From the NCBI RefSeq assembly GCF_024586915.1, contig NZ_JANBVS010000004.1:310001-374000 (forward strand): DNA of 64,000 bases. The letters are read 5' to 3'. The notes under the pieces were generated by a model. That model did not search any database. It was not told where the DNA came from and was given only the letters and a program-made list of their open reading frames with translations. The position numbers and the translations under genes are program-made. Positions within the stretch are counted from its first letter, which is position 1; every line of letters starts with the position of its first letter. This DNA comes from Bradyrhizobium sp. SRS-191 (lineage in GTDB: Bacteria > Pseudomonadota > Alphaproteobacteria > Rhizobiales > Xanthobacteraceae). This document shows, piece after piece, positions 20,547 to 30,459 of the stretch.

Positions 20547-21293
20547 ATGGCCGGCCATTCCCAATTCAAGAACATCATGCATCGCAAGGGCCGGCAGGAT
20601 GCGATGAAGTCCAAGCTGTTCGGCAAGCTGGCGCGCGAAATCACCGTCGCGGCCAAGCTCGGCACGCCGGACCCGGCGATGAACCCGCGGCTGCGCGCCG
20701 CGGTGGTCGCGGCCCGCGCCGAGAACATGCCGAAGGACAATATCGAGCGCGCCATCAAGAAGGCGCTGGGCGGTGAGGGCGAGAACTATGCCGAGATCCG
20801 CTACGAGGGCTATGGTCCCGGCGGTGTCGCCGTCATCGTCGAGGCGCTGACCGACAACCGTAACCGCGCTGCCTCGGACATCCGCTCCTACTTCACCAAG
20901 TCCGGCGGCAATCTCGGCGAGACCGGCTCGGTCGCGTTCATGTTCGACCGCGTCGGGATCATCGAGTTCGACCGCAGCGTCGCCTCCGACGATGCGGTGC
21001 TGGATGCCGCCATCGAAGCCGGCGCCGACGACGTGATCTCGGGCGAGGGCGGCCACGAGGTCTACGCCTCGCCGGACAGTTTCCACGAGGTCGCCAAGAA
21101 CCTCGAGGCCAAGTTCGGCGAGCCGCGCAAGGCGGCGCTGACCTGGAAGCCGCAGAACACGGTCGCGGTCGACGACGAAACCGGCGAGAAGCTGGTGAAG
21201 CTGATGGATCTGCTGAACGAGCACGACGACGTCCAGAACGTTTACGCCAATTTCGAGATCTCGGACGCGCTGATGGCGAAGATGGGCGGTTGA
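20547..21293 (+). CDS. yebC: YebC/PmpR family protein (TACO1-like)
   Basis: 248 residues, normal length. Starts [20 protein letters not shown], the conserved YebC head; later [38 protein letters not shown] and TSG-like [14 protein letters not shown]. Members help translation of proline-rich stretches and some act as DNA-binding regulators. It precedes ruvC, its usual place. The gap to ruvC is 74 bp and holds a TTAACCAT motif. Confidence 0.95.
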   Translation: MAGHSQFKNIMHRKGRQDAMKSKLFGKLAREITVAAKLGTPDPAMNPRLRAAVVAARAENMPKDNIERAIKKALGGEGENYAEIRYEGYGPGGVAVIVEALTDNRNRAASDIRSYFTKSGGNLGETGSVAFMFDRVGIIEFDRSVASDDAVLDAAIEAGADDVISGEGGHEVYASPDSFHEVAKNLEAKFGEPRKAALTWKPQNTVAVDDETGEKLVKLMDLLNEHDDVQNVYANFEISDALMAKMGG

Positions 21294-21300
21294 CGGACGG

Positions 21301-21308
21301 TTAACCAT
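21301..21308 (+). promoter_or_regulatory. CtrA-type half site upstream of ruvC
   Basis: TTAACCAT, 60 bp before the ruvC start in the yebC-ruvC gap. Exact octamer match; regulation is inferred. Confidence 0.35.
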
Positions 21309-21367
21309 ACTGCTCCGGCCGTTCCGTTTATGTTTCCACTGGCGCGGCGCGAGGCTATCTCTAACCC

Positions 21368-21895
21368 ATGAAAGCCCAGCCGATTCGCGCCGCCGTCCGC
21401 ATCATCGGGATCGATCCCGGCCTCCGCCGCACCGGTTGGGGCGTGATCGAGAGCGAGGGCAACCGGCTGATCTATGTCGGCTGCGGCTCGGTCGAGCCGG
21501 CCGACGATCTTCCCCTGGCGAACCGGCTGCTGGCGATCCACGAGGGACTGGCTAAGGTCCTGAACGACTTCCAGCCGCTCGAGGCCGCGGTCGAACAGAC
21601 CTTCGTCAACAAGGACGGCGTCGCCACCTTGAAGCTCGGCCAGGCCCGCGGCATCGCCATGCTGGCGCCGGCCATGTTCGGAATTTCGGTCGCCGAATAC
21701 GCCCCCAACCAGGTCAAGAAGACCGTGGTCGGCGCCGGGCATGCCGACAAGGGCCAGATCGCGGTGATGCTGAAGATCCTGCTGCCCAAGGCCGAGCCGC
21801 CATCGGCGGATGCTGCCGATGCGTTGGCGATAGCGATCACCCACGCGCACCACCGCCAGGGCCAGGCGCTGCGTATGAAGGTGGCCGGCCTATGA
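21368..21895 (+). CDS. ruvC: Holliday junction resolvase RuvC
   Basis: Cuts Holliday junctions symmetrically to finish homologous recombination; works with RuvAB. 175 residues. The acidic active site is visible as [13 protein letters not shown] near residue 16, [10 protein letters not shown] near 76, and the C-terminal [17 protein letters not shown] near 145. Its stop overlaps the ruvA start by 4 bp (ATGA). Confidence 0.96.
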   Translation: MKAQPIRAAVRIIGIDPGLRRTGWGVIESEGNRLIYVGCGSVEPADDLPLANRLLAIHEGLAKVLNDFQPLEAAVEQTFVNKDGVATLKLGQARGIAMLAPAMFGISVAEYAPNQVKKTVVGAGHADKGQIAVMLKILLPKAEPPSADAADALAIAITHAHHRQGQALRMKVAGL

Positions 21896-22509
21896 TCGGC
21901 AAGCTCAAGGGCCTGATCGATTCCTACGCCGAGGATTTCGTCATCCTCGATGTCGGCGGCGTCGGCTACCAGGTGCATTGCTCGGCGCGCACCCTGCAGG
22001 CCTTGCCGTCGCCGGGTGAAGCCGCCACATTGTCGATCGAGACCTATGTGCGCGAGGACCAGATCAAGCTGTTCGGTTTTCGCTCGGATGTCGAACGGGA
22101 ATGGTTTCGTCTTTTGCAGACCGTGCAGGGCGTCGGCGCCAAGGTCGCTCTCGCGGTGCTCGGCACCCTGCCGCCGGCCGATCTCGCCAATGCGATCGCG
22201 CTGCGCGACAAGGCTGCGGTGGCGCGCACGCCGGGTGTGGGGCCGAAGGTCGCCGAGCGCATCGTGACCGAGCTCAAGGACAAGGCGCCGGCCTTTGCCG
22301 ATGTCGATCCCGGCGTGGTCCGCCTGTCCGGCGCCATCGAAGAATCCCGCGCGCCGCAGCCGATCGCGGATGCGATCTCCGCGCTCATCAATCTCGGCTA
22401 TGGCCAGCCGCAGGCGGCCGCCGCGATCGCCGCGGCGTCGCGCGCGGCCGGCGACAAGGCCGAGACCGCGCAACTCATCCGCCTCGGCCTCAAGGAGCTG
22501 GCCAAATAG
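21892..22509 (+). CDS. ruvA: Holliday junction DNA helicase subunit RuvA
   Basis: Tetrameric protein that binds the four-way junction and loads RuvB. 205 residues. N-terminal OB-fold [20 protein letters not shown]; helix-hairpin-helix motifs [14 protein letters not shown] (about 78-91) and [18 protein letters not shown] (about 113-130); C-terminal RuvB-binding three-helix domain [15 protein letters not shown]. Overlaps ruvC by 4 bp. Confidence 0.96.
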   Translation: MIGKLKGLIDSYAEDFVILDVGGVGYQVHCSARTLQALPSPGEAATLSIETYVREDQIKLFGFRSDVEREWFRLLQTVQGVGAKVALAVLGTLPPADLANAIALRDKAAVARTPGVGPKVAERIVTELKDKAPAFADVDPGVVRLSGAIEESRAPQPIADAISALINLGYGQPQAAAAIAAASRAAGDKAETAQLIRLGLKELAK

Positions 22510-22549
22510 GTCGCCGCACCGGGCGAGCAGAAGGACAACGATCTTCCCC

Positions 22550-22969
22550 ATGGTGAGCAAGAAGGACAAGGAGCTGATCGAGGCGGCGACATCGGCGGTG
22601 AAGAACCGCTACCGCAACGATTGGCAGGAGGTCGGCGCGGCCATGCGCACCCGCGACGGCCGCATCATCACCGGCGTCAACATCGACGCCTATCTCGGCC
22701 GCAACGCCGTCTGCGCCGAGGCCATCGCCATCGGCCGGGCCATCACCGAGCACGGCGACCACGGCATCGAGACCATCGTCGCGGTGCGCCATCCCAAACC
22801 CGGTGAGCCCGGCGAGGTCGCCGTGGTCTCACCGTGCGGCACCTGCCGCGAGTTGATCCACGACTATGATGCCAAGGCGCGCGTCATCGTGCCGTCGAAC
22901 GGCAAGGGACCGGATGTCGTGACCATCGGCGAGCTGCTGCCGAACAAATACCGGCGCGGCAACGAATGA
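22550..22969 (+). CDS. Cytidine/blasticidin-type deaminase family protein within the ruv cluster
   Basis: 139 residues from ATG 22550. It has both zinc motifs of the cytidine deaminase superfamily: the C-A-E motif in [14 protein letters not shown] near residue 50 and SPCGTCREL near 88. The body ([20 protein letters not shown]) matches CDA/blasticidin-S-deaminase-like proteins. The substrate may be cytidine, another nucleoside or a modified base. It lies 40 bp after ruvA and its stop overlaps the ruvB start (ATGA), so it is translationally coupled to ruvB. A longer frame back to 22295 is the shadow of ruvA. Confidence 0.85.
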   Translation: MVSKKDKELIEAATSAVKNRYRNDWQEVGAAMRTRDGRIITGVNIDAYLGRNAVCAEAIAIGRAITEHGDHGIETIVAVRHPKPGEPGEVAVVSPCGTCRELIHDYDAKARVIVPSNGKGPDVVTIGELLPNKYRRGNE

Positions 22970-24015
22970 AGCCGCCTGCGCGCATGGTCAGCCCGGAGCG
23001 GCGCTCCGATGATGTCGGCGACACCGCGCTGCGTCCGCAGCAGCTGTCCGAGTTCGTCGGCCAGCAGCAGGCGCGCGCGAACCTGTCGATCTTCATCGAG
23101 GCGGCGCGCAAGCGCGGCGAGGCGCTCGACCATGTGCTGTTCGTCGGTCCTCCTGGCCTCGGCAAGACAACGCTGGCGCAGATCGTCGCGCGCGAGCTCG
23201 GCGTCGGTTTTCGCGCGACCTCTGGGCCCGTGATTGCCAAGGCTGGCGATCTCGCGGCGCTGCTGACGAATCTCGAAGAGCGCGACGTGCTGTTCATCGA
23301 CGAGATCCATCGTCTCAGCCCGGCGGTCGAGGAGGTGCTCTATCCGGCAATGGAGGACTTTCAGCTCGACCTCATCATCGGCGAGGGCCCGGCGGCGCGG
23401 TCGGTGAAGATCGATCTCTCGAAGTTCACGCTGGTCGGTGCGACCACGCGCGCGGGCCTGCTGACCAATCCGCTGCGCGACCGTTTCGGCATTCCGATCC
23501 GCCTGAACTTCTACACCGTCGAGGAGCTCGAAGGCATCGTGACGCGCGGCGCCCGCGTGCTCGGGATCGGCATGACCCCCGACGGCGCCAATGAAATCGC
23601 GCGCCGCGCCCGTGGCACGCCGCGCATCGCCGGCCGTCTGCTGCGCCGCGTGCGCGACTTCGCCTCCGCTGCCGATGCCAGTGCGATCGATCGCGCCATC
23701 GCCGATCACGCGCTGAGCGCGCTGGAGGTGGATGCCGCCGGGCTCGATGCGATGGACCGGCGCTATCTCTCGACCATCGCGCTGAACTACGGTGGTGGCC
23801 CGGTGGGCGTCGAGACCATGGCCGCAGCGCTGTCGGAGCCGCGCGATGCCATCGAGGACATCATCGAGCCCTACCTGATCCAATGCGGCTATCTGCAGCG
23901 CACCCCGCGCGGCCGTCTGCTGACGTCGCATGCCTTCAAGCATCTCGGCATGGCCGAGCCTGCGAACCGCGATCCCAGCCAGATCGGCCTGTTCGGCAAT
24001 GACGGTGATGATTAA
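22966..24015 (+). CDS. ruvB: Holliday junction branch migration helicase RuvB
   Basis: AAA+ hexameric motor that drives branch migration with RuvA. 349 residues. Walker [13 protein letters not shown] near residue 62, Walker [11 protein letters not shown] near 108, sensor [20 protein letters not shown] near 155, and the winged-helix DNA-binding end with [20 protein letters not shown]. Complete and of normal size. It overlaps the deaminase gene by 4 bp. Confidence 0.97.
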   Translation: MKPPARMVSPERRSDDVGDTALRPQQLSEFVGQQQARANLSIFIEAARKRGEALDHVLFVGPPGLGKTTLAQIVARELGVGFRATSGPVIAKAGDLAALLTNLEERDVLFIDEIHRLSPAVEEVLYPAMEDFQLDLIIGEGPAARSVKIDLSKFTLVGATTRAGLLTNPLRDRFGIPIRLNFYTVEELEGIVTRGARVLGIGMTPDGANEIARRARGTPRIAGRLLRRVRDFASAADASAIDRAIADHALSALEVDAAGLDAMDRRYLSTIALNYGGGPVGVETMAAALSEPRDAIEDIIEPYLIQCGYLQRTPRGRLLTSHAFKHLGMAEPANRDPSQIGLFGNDGDD

Positions 24016-24098
24016 CGAAACTGCTGACAATCTGCACAGACGCACCCGAAATCGGTTGCAATGAGCGAGGAAAAGGATTGCGTGCGAGGAGTTCGTCC

Positions 24099-25019
24099 AT
24101 GCTGTCACGCCGTCGCTTTCTGAAATTCTCAGGCGCTTTCGCCGCCACCGGTTTTTCCACCGCCACCTACGGCGTCGGCATCGAGCCGCTCCGCCTCGGC
24201 ATTACCGACTATCATATTCATCCACGCGGCTGGCCGGCCGGGCTGAAGCTGAAGATCGCGGCCATCGCCGACATTCATGCCTGCGATCCCTGGATGTCGC
24301 TCGCGCATATCGACGGCATCGTGCAGCGGACCAATGCGCTGCGGCCGGACCTGATCGTGCTGCTCGGCGACTACGTCGCCGGTCATCGTCACCACATCGG
24401 ACGTATCGATGCCTCGGACTGGGCGCCCGTGCTGGGCGGATTGAAAGCGCCGCTCGGCGTCCACGCCATTCTCGGCAACCACGACTATTGGGACGACAAG
24501 ACTGTGCAGCGCGACGGCCGCGGCGCGCCCTACGCCCAGAAAGCGCTCGAGGCCGCCGGCATTCCAGTCTACGAGAACGAGGTCGTGCGACTCACCAAGG
24601 ATGGACATGCCTTCTGGCTGGCCGGCCTCGGAGATCAACTGGCCTATATGGCGGCGCGCCGCTTCCGCTCGGTGCCGCGGATCGGAATTGATGATCTTGC
24701 CGGCACGCTGCGCAAGGTCACGGACGGTGCACCGGTCATCTTGCTTGCGCATGAGCCTGACGTGGCATTGCGCGTGCCGTCCCGGGTCTCGCTGCAACTG
24801 TCTGGTCACACGCATGGCGGCCAGGTCCGCGTGCTCGGCTGGTCGCCCGCCGTGCCGGCCCGCAACGGCGTTGACCTTGCCTATGGCCACATCCGCACGC
24901 AATGCGACGTGATCGTCTCCGGCGGTCTCGGCTGCAGCCTGATGCCCGTGCGAATCGGCGTGCCCCCGGAGATCGTGCAGGTCACGATCGGCGGGGAACA
25001 AATGGAGGTGACGTCTTAA
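24099..25019 (+). CDS. Tat-exported calcineurin-type metallophosphoesterase (YaeI-like)
   Basis: 306 residues from ATG 24099, chosen because a GAGGAG ribosome site lies 7 bp upstream; a TTG at 24078 is possible. A twin-arginine signal SRRRFLKFSGAFAATGFS begins the protein. Metal motifs in order: IADIHACDPW near 59, LLGDYVAGH near 88, LGNHDYWDD near 127, AHEPDVAL near 218 and SGHTHGGQ near 236. Related enzymes such as YaeI hydrolyse lipid A-type UDP-diacylglucosamine or phosphodiesters, but the substrate is not determined here. It lies between ruvB and ybgC. Confidence 0.88.
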   Translation: MLSRRRFLKFSGAFAATGFSTATYGVGIEPLRLGITDYHIHPRGWPAGLKLKIAAIADIHACDPWMSLAHIDGIVQRTNALRPDLIVLLGDYVAGHRHHIGRIDASDWAPVLGGLKAPLGVHAILGNHDYWDDKTVQRDGRGAPYAQKALEAAGIPVYENEVVRLTKDGHAFWLAGLGDQLAYMAARRFRSVPRIGIDDLAGTLRKVTDGAPVILLAHEPDVALRVPSRVSLQLSGHTHGGQVRVLGWSPAVPARNGVDLAYGHIRTQCDVIVSGGLGCSLMPVRIGVPPEIVQVTIGGEQMEVTS

Positions 25020-25079
25020 GCTTGCGCTCGCGGCTGACTTGCGCGAAACGATCGCATGTCCGGCGATCGAGGATTTCCA

Positions 25080-25529
25080 ATGACCCAACAGCATCTCGAC
25101 GGCGAGATCCGCGACGGCCGTCATCATATGCAGGTGCGCGTCTACTACGAGGACACCGATTTTTCAGGCATCGTCTACCACGCCAACTACCTCCGCTTCA
25201 TGGAGCGCGGCCGCACCAATCATCTGCGGCTGATGGGCGCCGAGCAGCATGCTCTCTTTGCAGAGGCAGCCAGCGAAGCCCCGGGCTTCGCCTTCGTCGT
25301 GCGCTCGATGACGCTCGATTTTCTTCGGCCGGCGCGCATGGACGACGTGCTCGATGTCGTGACCTGGCCGATCGCGGTGAAAGGTGCCTCGATCACGCTG
25401 GCGCAGGAGGTGCGGCGCGGCGAGGAGGTGCTCGTCAAGGCCGAGGTCCGCGTCGCCTTCATCTGCGGCGGCAAGGCGCAGCCGATTCCGAAGGCGCTGC
25501 GCGACCTGATGAAGGCCGACCTCGCCTAG
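25080..25529 (+). CDS. ybgC: YbgC-type acyl-CoA thioesterase of the Tol-Pal group
   Basis: Hot-dog-fold thioesterase that hydrolyses acyl-CoA or acyl-ACP and is linked to the inner-membrane side of Tol-Pal. 149 residues from ATG 25080 (an in-frame ATG at 25056 is possible). The catalytic motif YYEDTDFSGIVYHANYLRF is at about residues 21-39, then MERGRTNHLRL. In many alphaproteobacteria tolQ follows immediately; here tolQ starts 20.7 kb downstream, with a large block of other genes between. Confidence 0.93.
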   Translation: MTQQHLDGEIRDGRHHMQVRVYYEDTDFSGIVYHANYLRFMERGRTNHLRLMGAEQHALFAEAASEAPGFAFVVRSMTLDFLRPARMDDVLDVVTWPIAVKGASITLAQEVRRGEEVLVKAEVRVAFICGGKAQPIPKALRDLMKADLA

Positions 25530-25538
25530 TCTGGCCGG

Positions 25539-28500
25539 TCAAGTGGGTGCGGCCGGGGAGACCTCCTGCGGCTTGGTCAGCAGCTCTCCCTCGCGACGCA
25601 GGCCGCCGGCGTCGATGAGATCCTCGAGGCCGCCCTGCACGGCTTCGCGCAGCTGGGCGCTGGTGGATCCAAAGCCGAACAGGCGGGCGACCGCCTGGAT
25701 CAATTGGTCCTCCTCGGCGCCAAAGTTCTGCTCGACGACCTGCAATATGGCGGCCTTGATCTCATCAGGCGGCAGCATCTCGGGCTTGCGCAAGGTCGTC
25801 GATTGTACGTCCTCGCGGTTGCGCACGACGATCGTCTGGCCGGGCACGACATAGAACGGACCTCCAGCGATCTGGCCTTTCGCGACCGCCGCGTTCAGCG
25901 CCGCTTTCACCGCATCGCGAATGCGATTGCCGGCGCGGGCAAGGCCCCAGGCCGACCTGATGCGGACGATGATTTCCGATTCATGCACCGGCCCTTCGAC
26001 GGCGACGATCTCGACGACATGCTTCGTCATCGTGGCAAGCGACGTCTCGTGCGGCTCGGTCTCCCGGCGTACCCGCAGCTTGGCCTCCTCGTAGGGCGCC
26101 ATCATTGGCGTTGGAGCGAGGACCGCCGGAGGGCGGTCGTCGGTCGGCTCCGGCGCGCCGACATCGGCACCAACTGCAGGCTCGGGCCGCTTTGCAGCAG
26201 TCCCTTCGTCGACCTCCCTCCAATGCGCCTTCGCGGCGTCGATCGCGCGAAGCACTTTCTCGGTCTCCTCCTTGGGACGCAGGAACCAATCGGTCGACCA
26301 GATCCGATGCAGCACCCAGCCGTGCGCTTCCAGCACGTTCTGTCGCAGGCGATCGCGATCACGCGCCGATCGCGACGCGTGATACTGCGCGCCGTCGCAT
26401 TCGATACCGAGCAGGAAGCGACCCGGCTTGTCCGGATCGACGATCGCAAGATCGACGAAGAAGCCGGCGGTGCCGATCTGGGTCTTCACATCGTGGCCGA
26501 GCGCCCGCAGCTTTGCGGCGACCTGCTCCTCGAACACGGAATCTGGATCGCGGCCGGTCTCCTGTGCGATGCCGAGCTGGCCCGTCTGCGCAAAGGTCAG
26601 GAACGTCTTCAGCGCCGCCATGCCGCGGCCCTTGGCGCGCGACAGGTCGATGTCGTCGCCGGTGATCGAGGAGAACACCTCGCAGCGCAGCTTGGCACGG
26701 GAGATCAGCACGTTCAGCCGACGCTCGCCGCCGTCCGAGTTCAGCGGGCCGAAGCTCATCGAGACGAACCCCTCCTTCGTCCTGCCGTAGCCCATCGAGA
26801 TGAAGATGACGTCGCGCTCGTCGCCCTGGATGTTCTCCAGGTTCTTCACGAAGAACGGCTCGCTGGTCCCGCGGGAAAAGAACTCCTCGGTGTCGGGGCG
26901 CTCCTTCCGCAAGACTTCGAGCTGGTCCTGAATCGCTTGCCGCTGGGCCACGGAGAAGGTCGCCACGCCGAGGCTTCTCTCCGGCATCTCACGCGCATGA
27001 CGCATGACCGCCTCCGCCACGATCCGGGCCTCGCTCGGATTGGTCCGGCTGCTGCCGCGTTCGTAATGCGCATCGGGGTTGTAGTTGAACTTCAGCCCCA
27101 TCCCGGCGACGGCGTCATAGGGGCTCGGCACGATGAACAGCCGGTTGTCATAGAACTGCTTGTTCGACACCGCGATCAGCGACTGGTGCTTGCTGCGATA
27201 GTGCCAGTTCAGCATCCTGTGCGACAGACCCTTGGCGAGACAGAGATCGAGAATGCTCTCGGCATCCTTCACCTGGAAGGTCGGCTGATCTTCGTCGTCG
27301 CTGTCCTCCTCATCGTTTCCGGTGAGCTTTGCGAAGAAGCGCGTCGGCGGCAGCTGCCGTTCGTCGCCGACGACCACCATCTGCCGGCAGCGCGCGACTG
27401 CGCCCAGCGCATCGACCGGCTCGATCTGGGAGGCTTCGTCGACGACGAGCAGGTCGAACGCCATCGCGCCGGGCTTCAGGAATTGAGCGACGGACAGCGG
27501 GCTCATCAGGAAGATCGGCTTGATCTGCTGGATGACCGGACCCGCGCGCTCCAGGAGTTGGCGGATGGGCAGGTGATTGCGCTTCTTGGCGAGCTCGCCG
27601 TTGAGCACCCCAAGCGGACCGATGCCGCCAGCGTTGCGCGGCAGCGCCGCGGCATGCTCATGGGCGATCTGGTCGCGGGCGAGCTGCATGCGCTCGACAT
27701 CGAGCTTGCGGAAGCCGTCGACCAGCCTGTCATGCGATTCGCCGTCGAAGCGCTTGAGCTGCGGATGCTGCGCAAAGATCACGCCGCGCATGGCGTCGTA
27801 ATAGGAATTGTCGAAGGTCTGTACCAGCGCATCGCCCGGCAGCGTGCCGTCCAGCGTGCGGTCGGCCAGCGCTGTGAGACCGTCCGCGCGGGCGCGCCGG
27901 ACGCGCTCCATGAATGCGATCCAGCGGGTGAGGCGTTCTGTCGAACTCTGCCACTCGGAAAGGGTCTGCGATAGTTCGTCTACACGAAGCCGATCGCCGG
28001 GGTCGAGCGGAATGCGGCCCGGCTCCATCTGGAGAAAATCGATCAGACGCTGAAGGCTGGACCGAAGGCCGGTGAGATCGTTCTTGAGTTCATCGATCGC
28101 CTGCCGGTCGTCAGCGGACAGCGTCAGCTGCGTCAGGCGTTGACGAGTCTCGTCATTCGCGAATGGTTTCGGGAAGGCGTTCCACCAGGCTGTCAGCTTC
28201 GCAAGCGCGTCCCAGTCCGACTGCTCCTTCCGCCAGGCCGTGCCGAAAGCCGCGCTGCCGGCACTATCAACCGCTTCGAAGGACTTGCGCGCGGCTTGCG
28301 CGGCGATGAGACCATCGATCAGCAGCAGGCGCTGGTCGAGCGATTTCGGCATGGGTACCTTCAAATAGGAGGTCAGCAGCGCCATCTGTGCGCGATAGCT
28401 AGCGCTCAATATGCGCAGCCAGGAACTGCCCTTCTCGGCAATGACCTTGCGGCAGTCGGCCATCGAGGCATCCCAGGCGGACTCGACGAACGCCGATTCG

Positions 28501-30311
28501 AATGCGGCTTTCAGTTTGGCGTAGCGGACCCCTCTGTCGACGACGTCGGCAACCTCCTGCGGCCGGCTCCAGATCGGGTCGCGAAGAGCAGCCTTGTCGC
28601 TCTCCGGCATCGCGGCGGTGGCTTCGGCTAACGCCAGCAGGCCCACAGCATCTGCCAACGTCGACGGCAGCGGCACCTCCAATAGAGCGCCGATGCGTGA
28701 GGTGCCCGTCCCGACGCGTCCAAGCAGGCTTGAAGTGTCGCCTAGCAGCTTGCGCAGCTCCGCCATCTCGGCCGGATCCAGCGCGTCACGGCCGACGCCG
28801 CGCCACGGGTGTTGATGCGGGGCTCCGTCGGCGGCAATCCGCTCGGCAAGTTCTGCGATCAGCTCGCGCCGTCGTTCCAGGTCCAGCGGAGTCCAGGACG
28901 GCGCGCCTTGCAATGGCAGCGCCGGGTGGGTGGATATCTCGCCGCAGCGGACGAGGTGGCCGAGCAGCCGGAAAGGTGTCAGCTCGCTCGGCTGATGCGG
29001 CTGGTGCATCATGTCGGCGTGGTGATTGAGAGCGTCGCGACTGTCGGTCAGGCGCTGGACCAGGGTTGCCTCGCCCCGCGGCACCGGGACCGCCGCGGAT
29101 TTGCTGCGCTTCAGCTCTTCGAGCAGCACGCGCTTGTTCGCCTTGTTGGAGTGCAGCTCGAGCGCGAGGGAGCCAAGACCGACGGCCTTCAGCCGCCGGT
29201 GTACGACGTCCAGCGCTGCCATCTTCTCTGCGACGAACAGCACCGTCTTGCCCTCGGCCGCAGCAGAGGCGATGATGTTGGTGATGGTCTGCGACTTGCC
29301 GGTGCCCGGTGGTCCCTTCACGACGAGGTCGCGGCCGCGAACCACCTCCTCGATCACCACGGCCTGCGATGAATCGGCATCGACGACGTGGTTCATCGCG
29401 ATCGGCTGGATCACGGGATCGATCTTGCCGTTGTCGGGGACGATCGGCTCACTTGCTTCGAAACCATTCTGCAGCAGCGCCGCGATCAGCGGATGCCGGT
29501 CCAGCGCGCCGTCGGAAGGCCAGTTTTCCGGATCGAGGTCGCGATACATCAGGAACTTGGAGAATGAGAAGAAGCCGAGGACGATCGCGTCTGCCCTGAC
29601 TTCCCATCTCTTCTTGTTGGCGACGGTCTCCGCGATGCCCGCCAGATAGGCCGCGATGTCGACATCGTCCTCGTCGCCGAAATCGGCGACCTTCAATCCG
29701 AACTCGGCGTCGAGCTTGGCCTGGAGCGAGAGGTTCGGCGAGGGCGGCTCGGCGCGCGAGACCAGATGAAACCGATCAGCTGCGCTGCTGCGCTCGAGAC
29801 GCACGGGCAGCAGGACGAGCGGTGCGAACCGTTCGGTGTCCGACTTGTCGTCCTCGAACCATTTTAGCAGGCCGAAGGCGAGATAGAGGATGTTGACGCC
29901 CTGTTCCTCTTCCAGCGTGCGCGCGTCGTACCAGATGTCGAGCAGGCGCTTCTGCAGCGCCTCCGACGACAAGCGTGTCTGGAGCCGTGTGTCGGCTGGA
30001 CGGCTTTGCGTCTCCGATTCGTTGTTGGTCTGCTCGCCGTCGACAGCCGGTGCGTTGGGCGGGGGAAGTGGCAGCGTCGGAGCCGATGCCGTTTCCTGCT
30101 CCGCAGAGGTCAGGGTCTTGCTCGGAAGAAAGGTGAAGCGCTTGCCTTCGCCGAGCAGTTCGAACAGCGTCGCGGAGCGTGCGCCGACGATATCGATCGT
30201 GCGGGTGGTCTTGGTCTTGAGCGGGATGTGCACGAGCCGGTTGCGCGTGCCCAGATCGAGCAGCGCGCGCCGGTCCGCCAGCAATCGGTCTCGTACGGAT
30301 GTTCCTGCCAC
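25539..30311 (-). CDS. DUF4011 / SF1 helicase / Vsr-like nuclease / DUF3320 giant protein
   Basis: 1590 residues from GTG 30311, preferred because AGGAGG stands 7 bp upstream; a TTG at 30362 would add 17 residues. Domains in order: DUF4011 N-terminal region (SVRDRLLADRRALLDLG), Walker A KGPPGTGKSQTITN near residue 333, Walker B LLVVDEASQIEP near 957, later SF1 motifs (YRSKHQSLIAVSN, then LNVLISRAKLRCEVF near 1215), a Vsr/MTES-like nuclease domain with FEEQVAAKLRALGHDV and LLGIECDGAQYHASRSARDR near 1290-1320, and a C-terminal DUF3320-like domain. Proteins of this architecture are suspected or reported phage-defence effectors. It stands alone, opposed to ybgC with a 9-bp gap. All core motifs look intact. 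Confidence 0.88.
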   Translation of the reverse strand: MAGTSVRDRLLADRRALLDLGTRNRLVHIPLKTKTTRTIDIVGARSATLFELLGEGKRFTFLPSKTLTSAEQETASAPTLPLPPPNAPAVDGEQTNNESETQSRPADTRLQTRLSSEALQKRLLDIWYDARTLEEEQGVNILYLAFGLLKWFEDDKSDTERFAPLVLLPVRLERSSAADRFHLVSRAEPPSPNLSLQAKLDAEFGLKVADFGDEDDVDIAAYLAGIAETVANKKRWEVRADAIVLGFFSFSKFLMYRDLDPENWPSDGALDRHPLIAALLQNGFEASEPIVPDNGKIDPVIQPIAMNHVVDADSSQAVVIEEVVRGRDLVVKGPPGTGKSQTITNIIASAAAEGKTVLFVAEKMAALDVVHRRLKAVGLGSLALELHSNKANKRVLLEELKRSKSAAVPVPRGEATLVQRLTDSRDALNHHADMMHQPHQPSELTPFRLLGHLVRCGEISTHPALPLQGAPSWTPLDLERRRELIAELAERIAADGAPHQHPWRGVGRDALDPAEMAELRKLLGDTSSLLGRVGTGTSRIGALLEVPLPSTLADAVGLLALAEATAAMPESDKAALRDPIWSRPQEVADVVDRGVRYAKLKAAFESAFVESAWDASMADCRKVIAEKGSSWLRILSASYRAQMALLTSYLKVPMPKSLDQRLLLIDGLIAAQAARKSFEAVDSAGSAAFGTAWRKEQSDWDALAKLTAWWNAFPKPFANDETRQRLTQLTLSADDRQAIDELKNDLTGLRSSLQRLIDFLQMEPGRIPLDPGDRLRVDELSQTLSEWQSSTERLTRWIAFMERVRRARADGLTALADRTLDGTLPGDALVQTFDNSYYDAMRGVIFAQHPQLKRFDGESHDRLVDGFRKLDVERMQLARDQIAHEHAAALPRNAGGIGPLGVLNGELAKKRNHLPIRQLLERAGPVIQQIKPIFLMSPLSVAQFLKPGAMAFDLLVVDEASQIEPVDALGAVARCRQMVVVGDERQLPPTRFFAKLTGNDEEDSDDEDQPTFQVKDAESILDLCLAKGLSHRMLNWHYRSKHQSLIAVSNKQFYDNRLFIVPSPYDAVAGMGLKFNYNPDAHYERGSSRTNPSEARIVAEAVMRHAREMPERSLGVATFSVAQRQAIQDQLEVLRKERPDTEEFFSRGTSEPFFVKNLENIQGDERDVIFISMGYGRTKEGFVSMSFGPLNSDGGERRLNVLISRAKLRCEVFSSITGDDIDLSRAKGRGMAALKTFLTFAQTGQLGIAQETGRDPDSVFEEQVAAKLRALGHDVKTQIGTAGFFVDLAIVDPDKPGRFLLGIECDGAQYHASRSARDRDRLRQNVLEAHGWVLHRIWSTDWFLRPKEETEKVLRAIDAAKAHWREVDEGTAAKRPEPAVGADVGAPEPTDDRPPAVLAPTPMMAPYEEAKLRVRRETEPHETSLATMTKHVVEIVAVEGPVHESEIIVRIRSAWGLARAGNRIRDAVKAALNAAVAKGQIAGGPFYVVPGQTIVVRNREDVQSTTLRKPEMLPPDEIKAAILQVVEQNFGAEEDQLIQAVARLFGFGSTSAQLREAVQGGLEDLIDAGGLRREGELLTKPQEVSPAAPT

Positions 30312-30459
30312 CTGCAATCCTCCTGCGATTCGAGGATTGCAACCCGAACTCTTCGCGGTCAAGCGTTCGGCGCGGTGGAGTGGTGTTCATTGAACGCAGG
30401 TTCGCCTTCCTTGCAGAGGTCTCATCTCCCCGGCAGAGGGAGATGAGACTCGTGCGCGT

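Noticed and set aside
20322..21308. N-terminal extension of the PilZ receptor
   Set aside because: This part is antisense to yebC and lacks receptor features; the ATG at 20321 starts a normal protein.
25704..27974. Plus-strand frame of over 750 codons
   Set aside because: Antisense shadow of the DUF4011 helicase gene, whose motifs are intact on the other strand.
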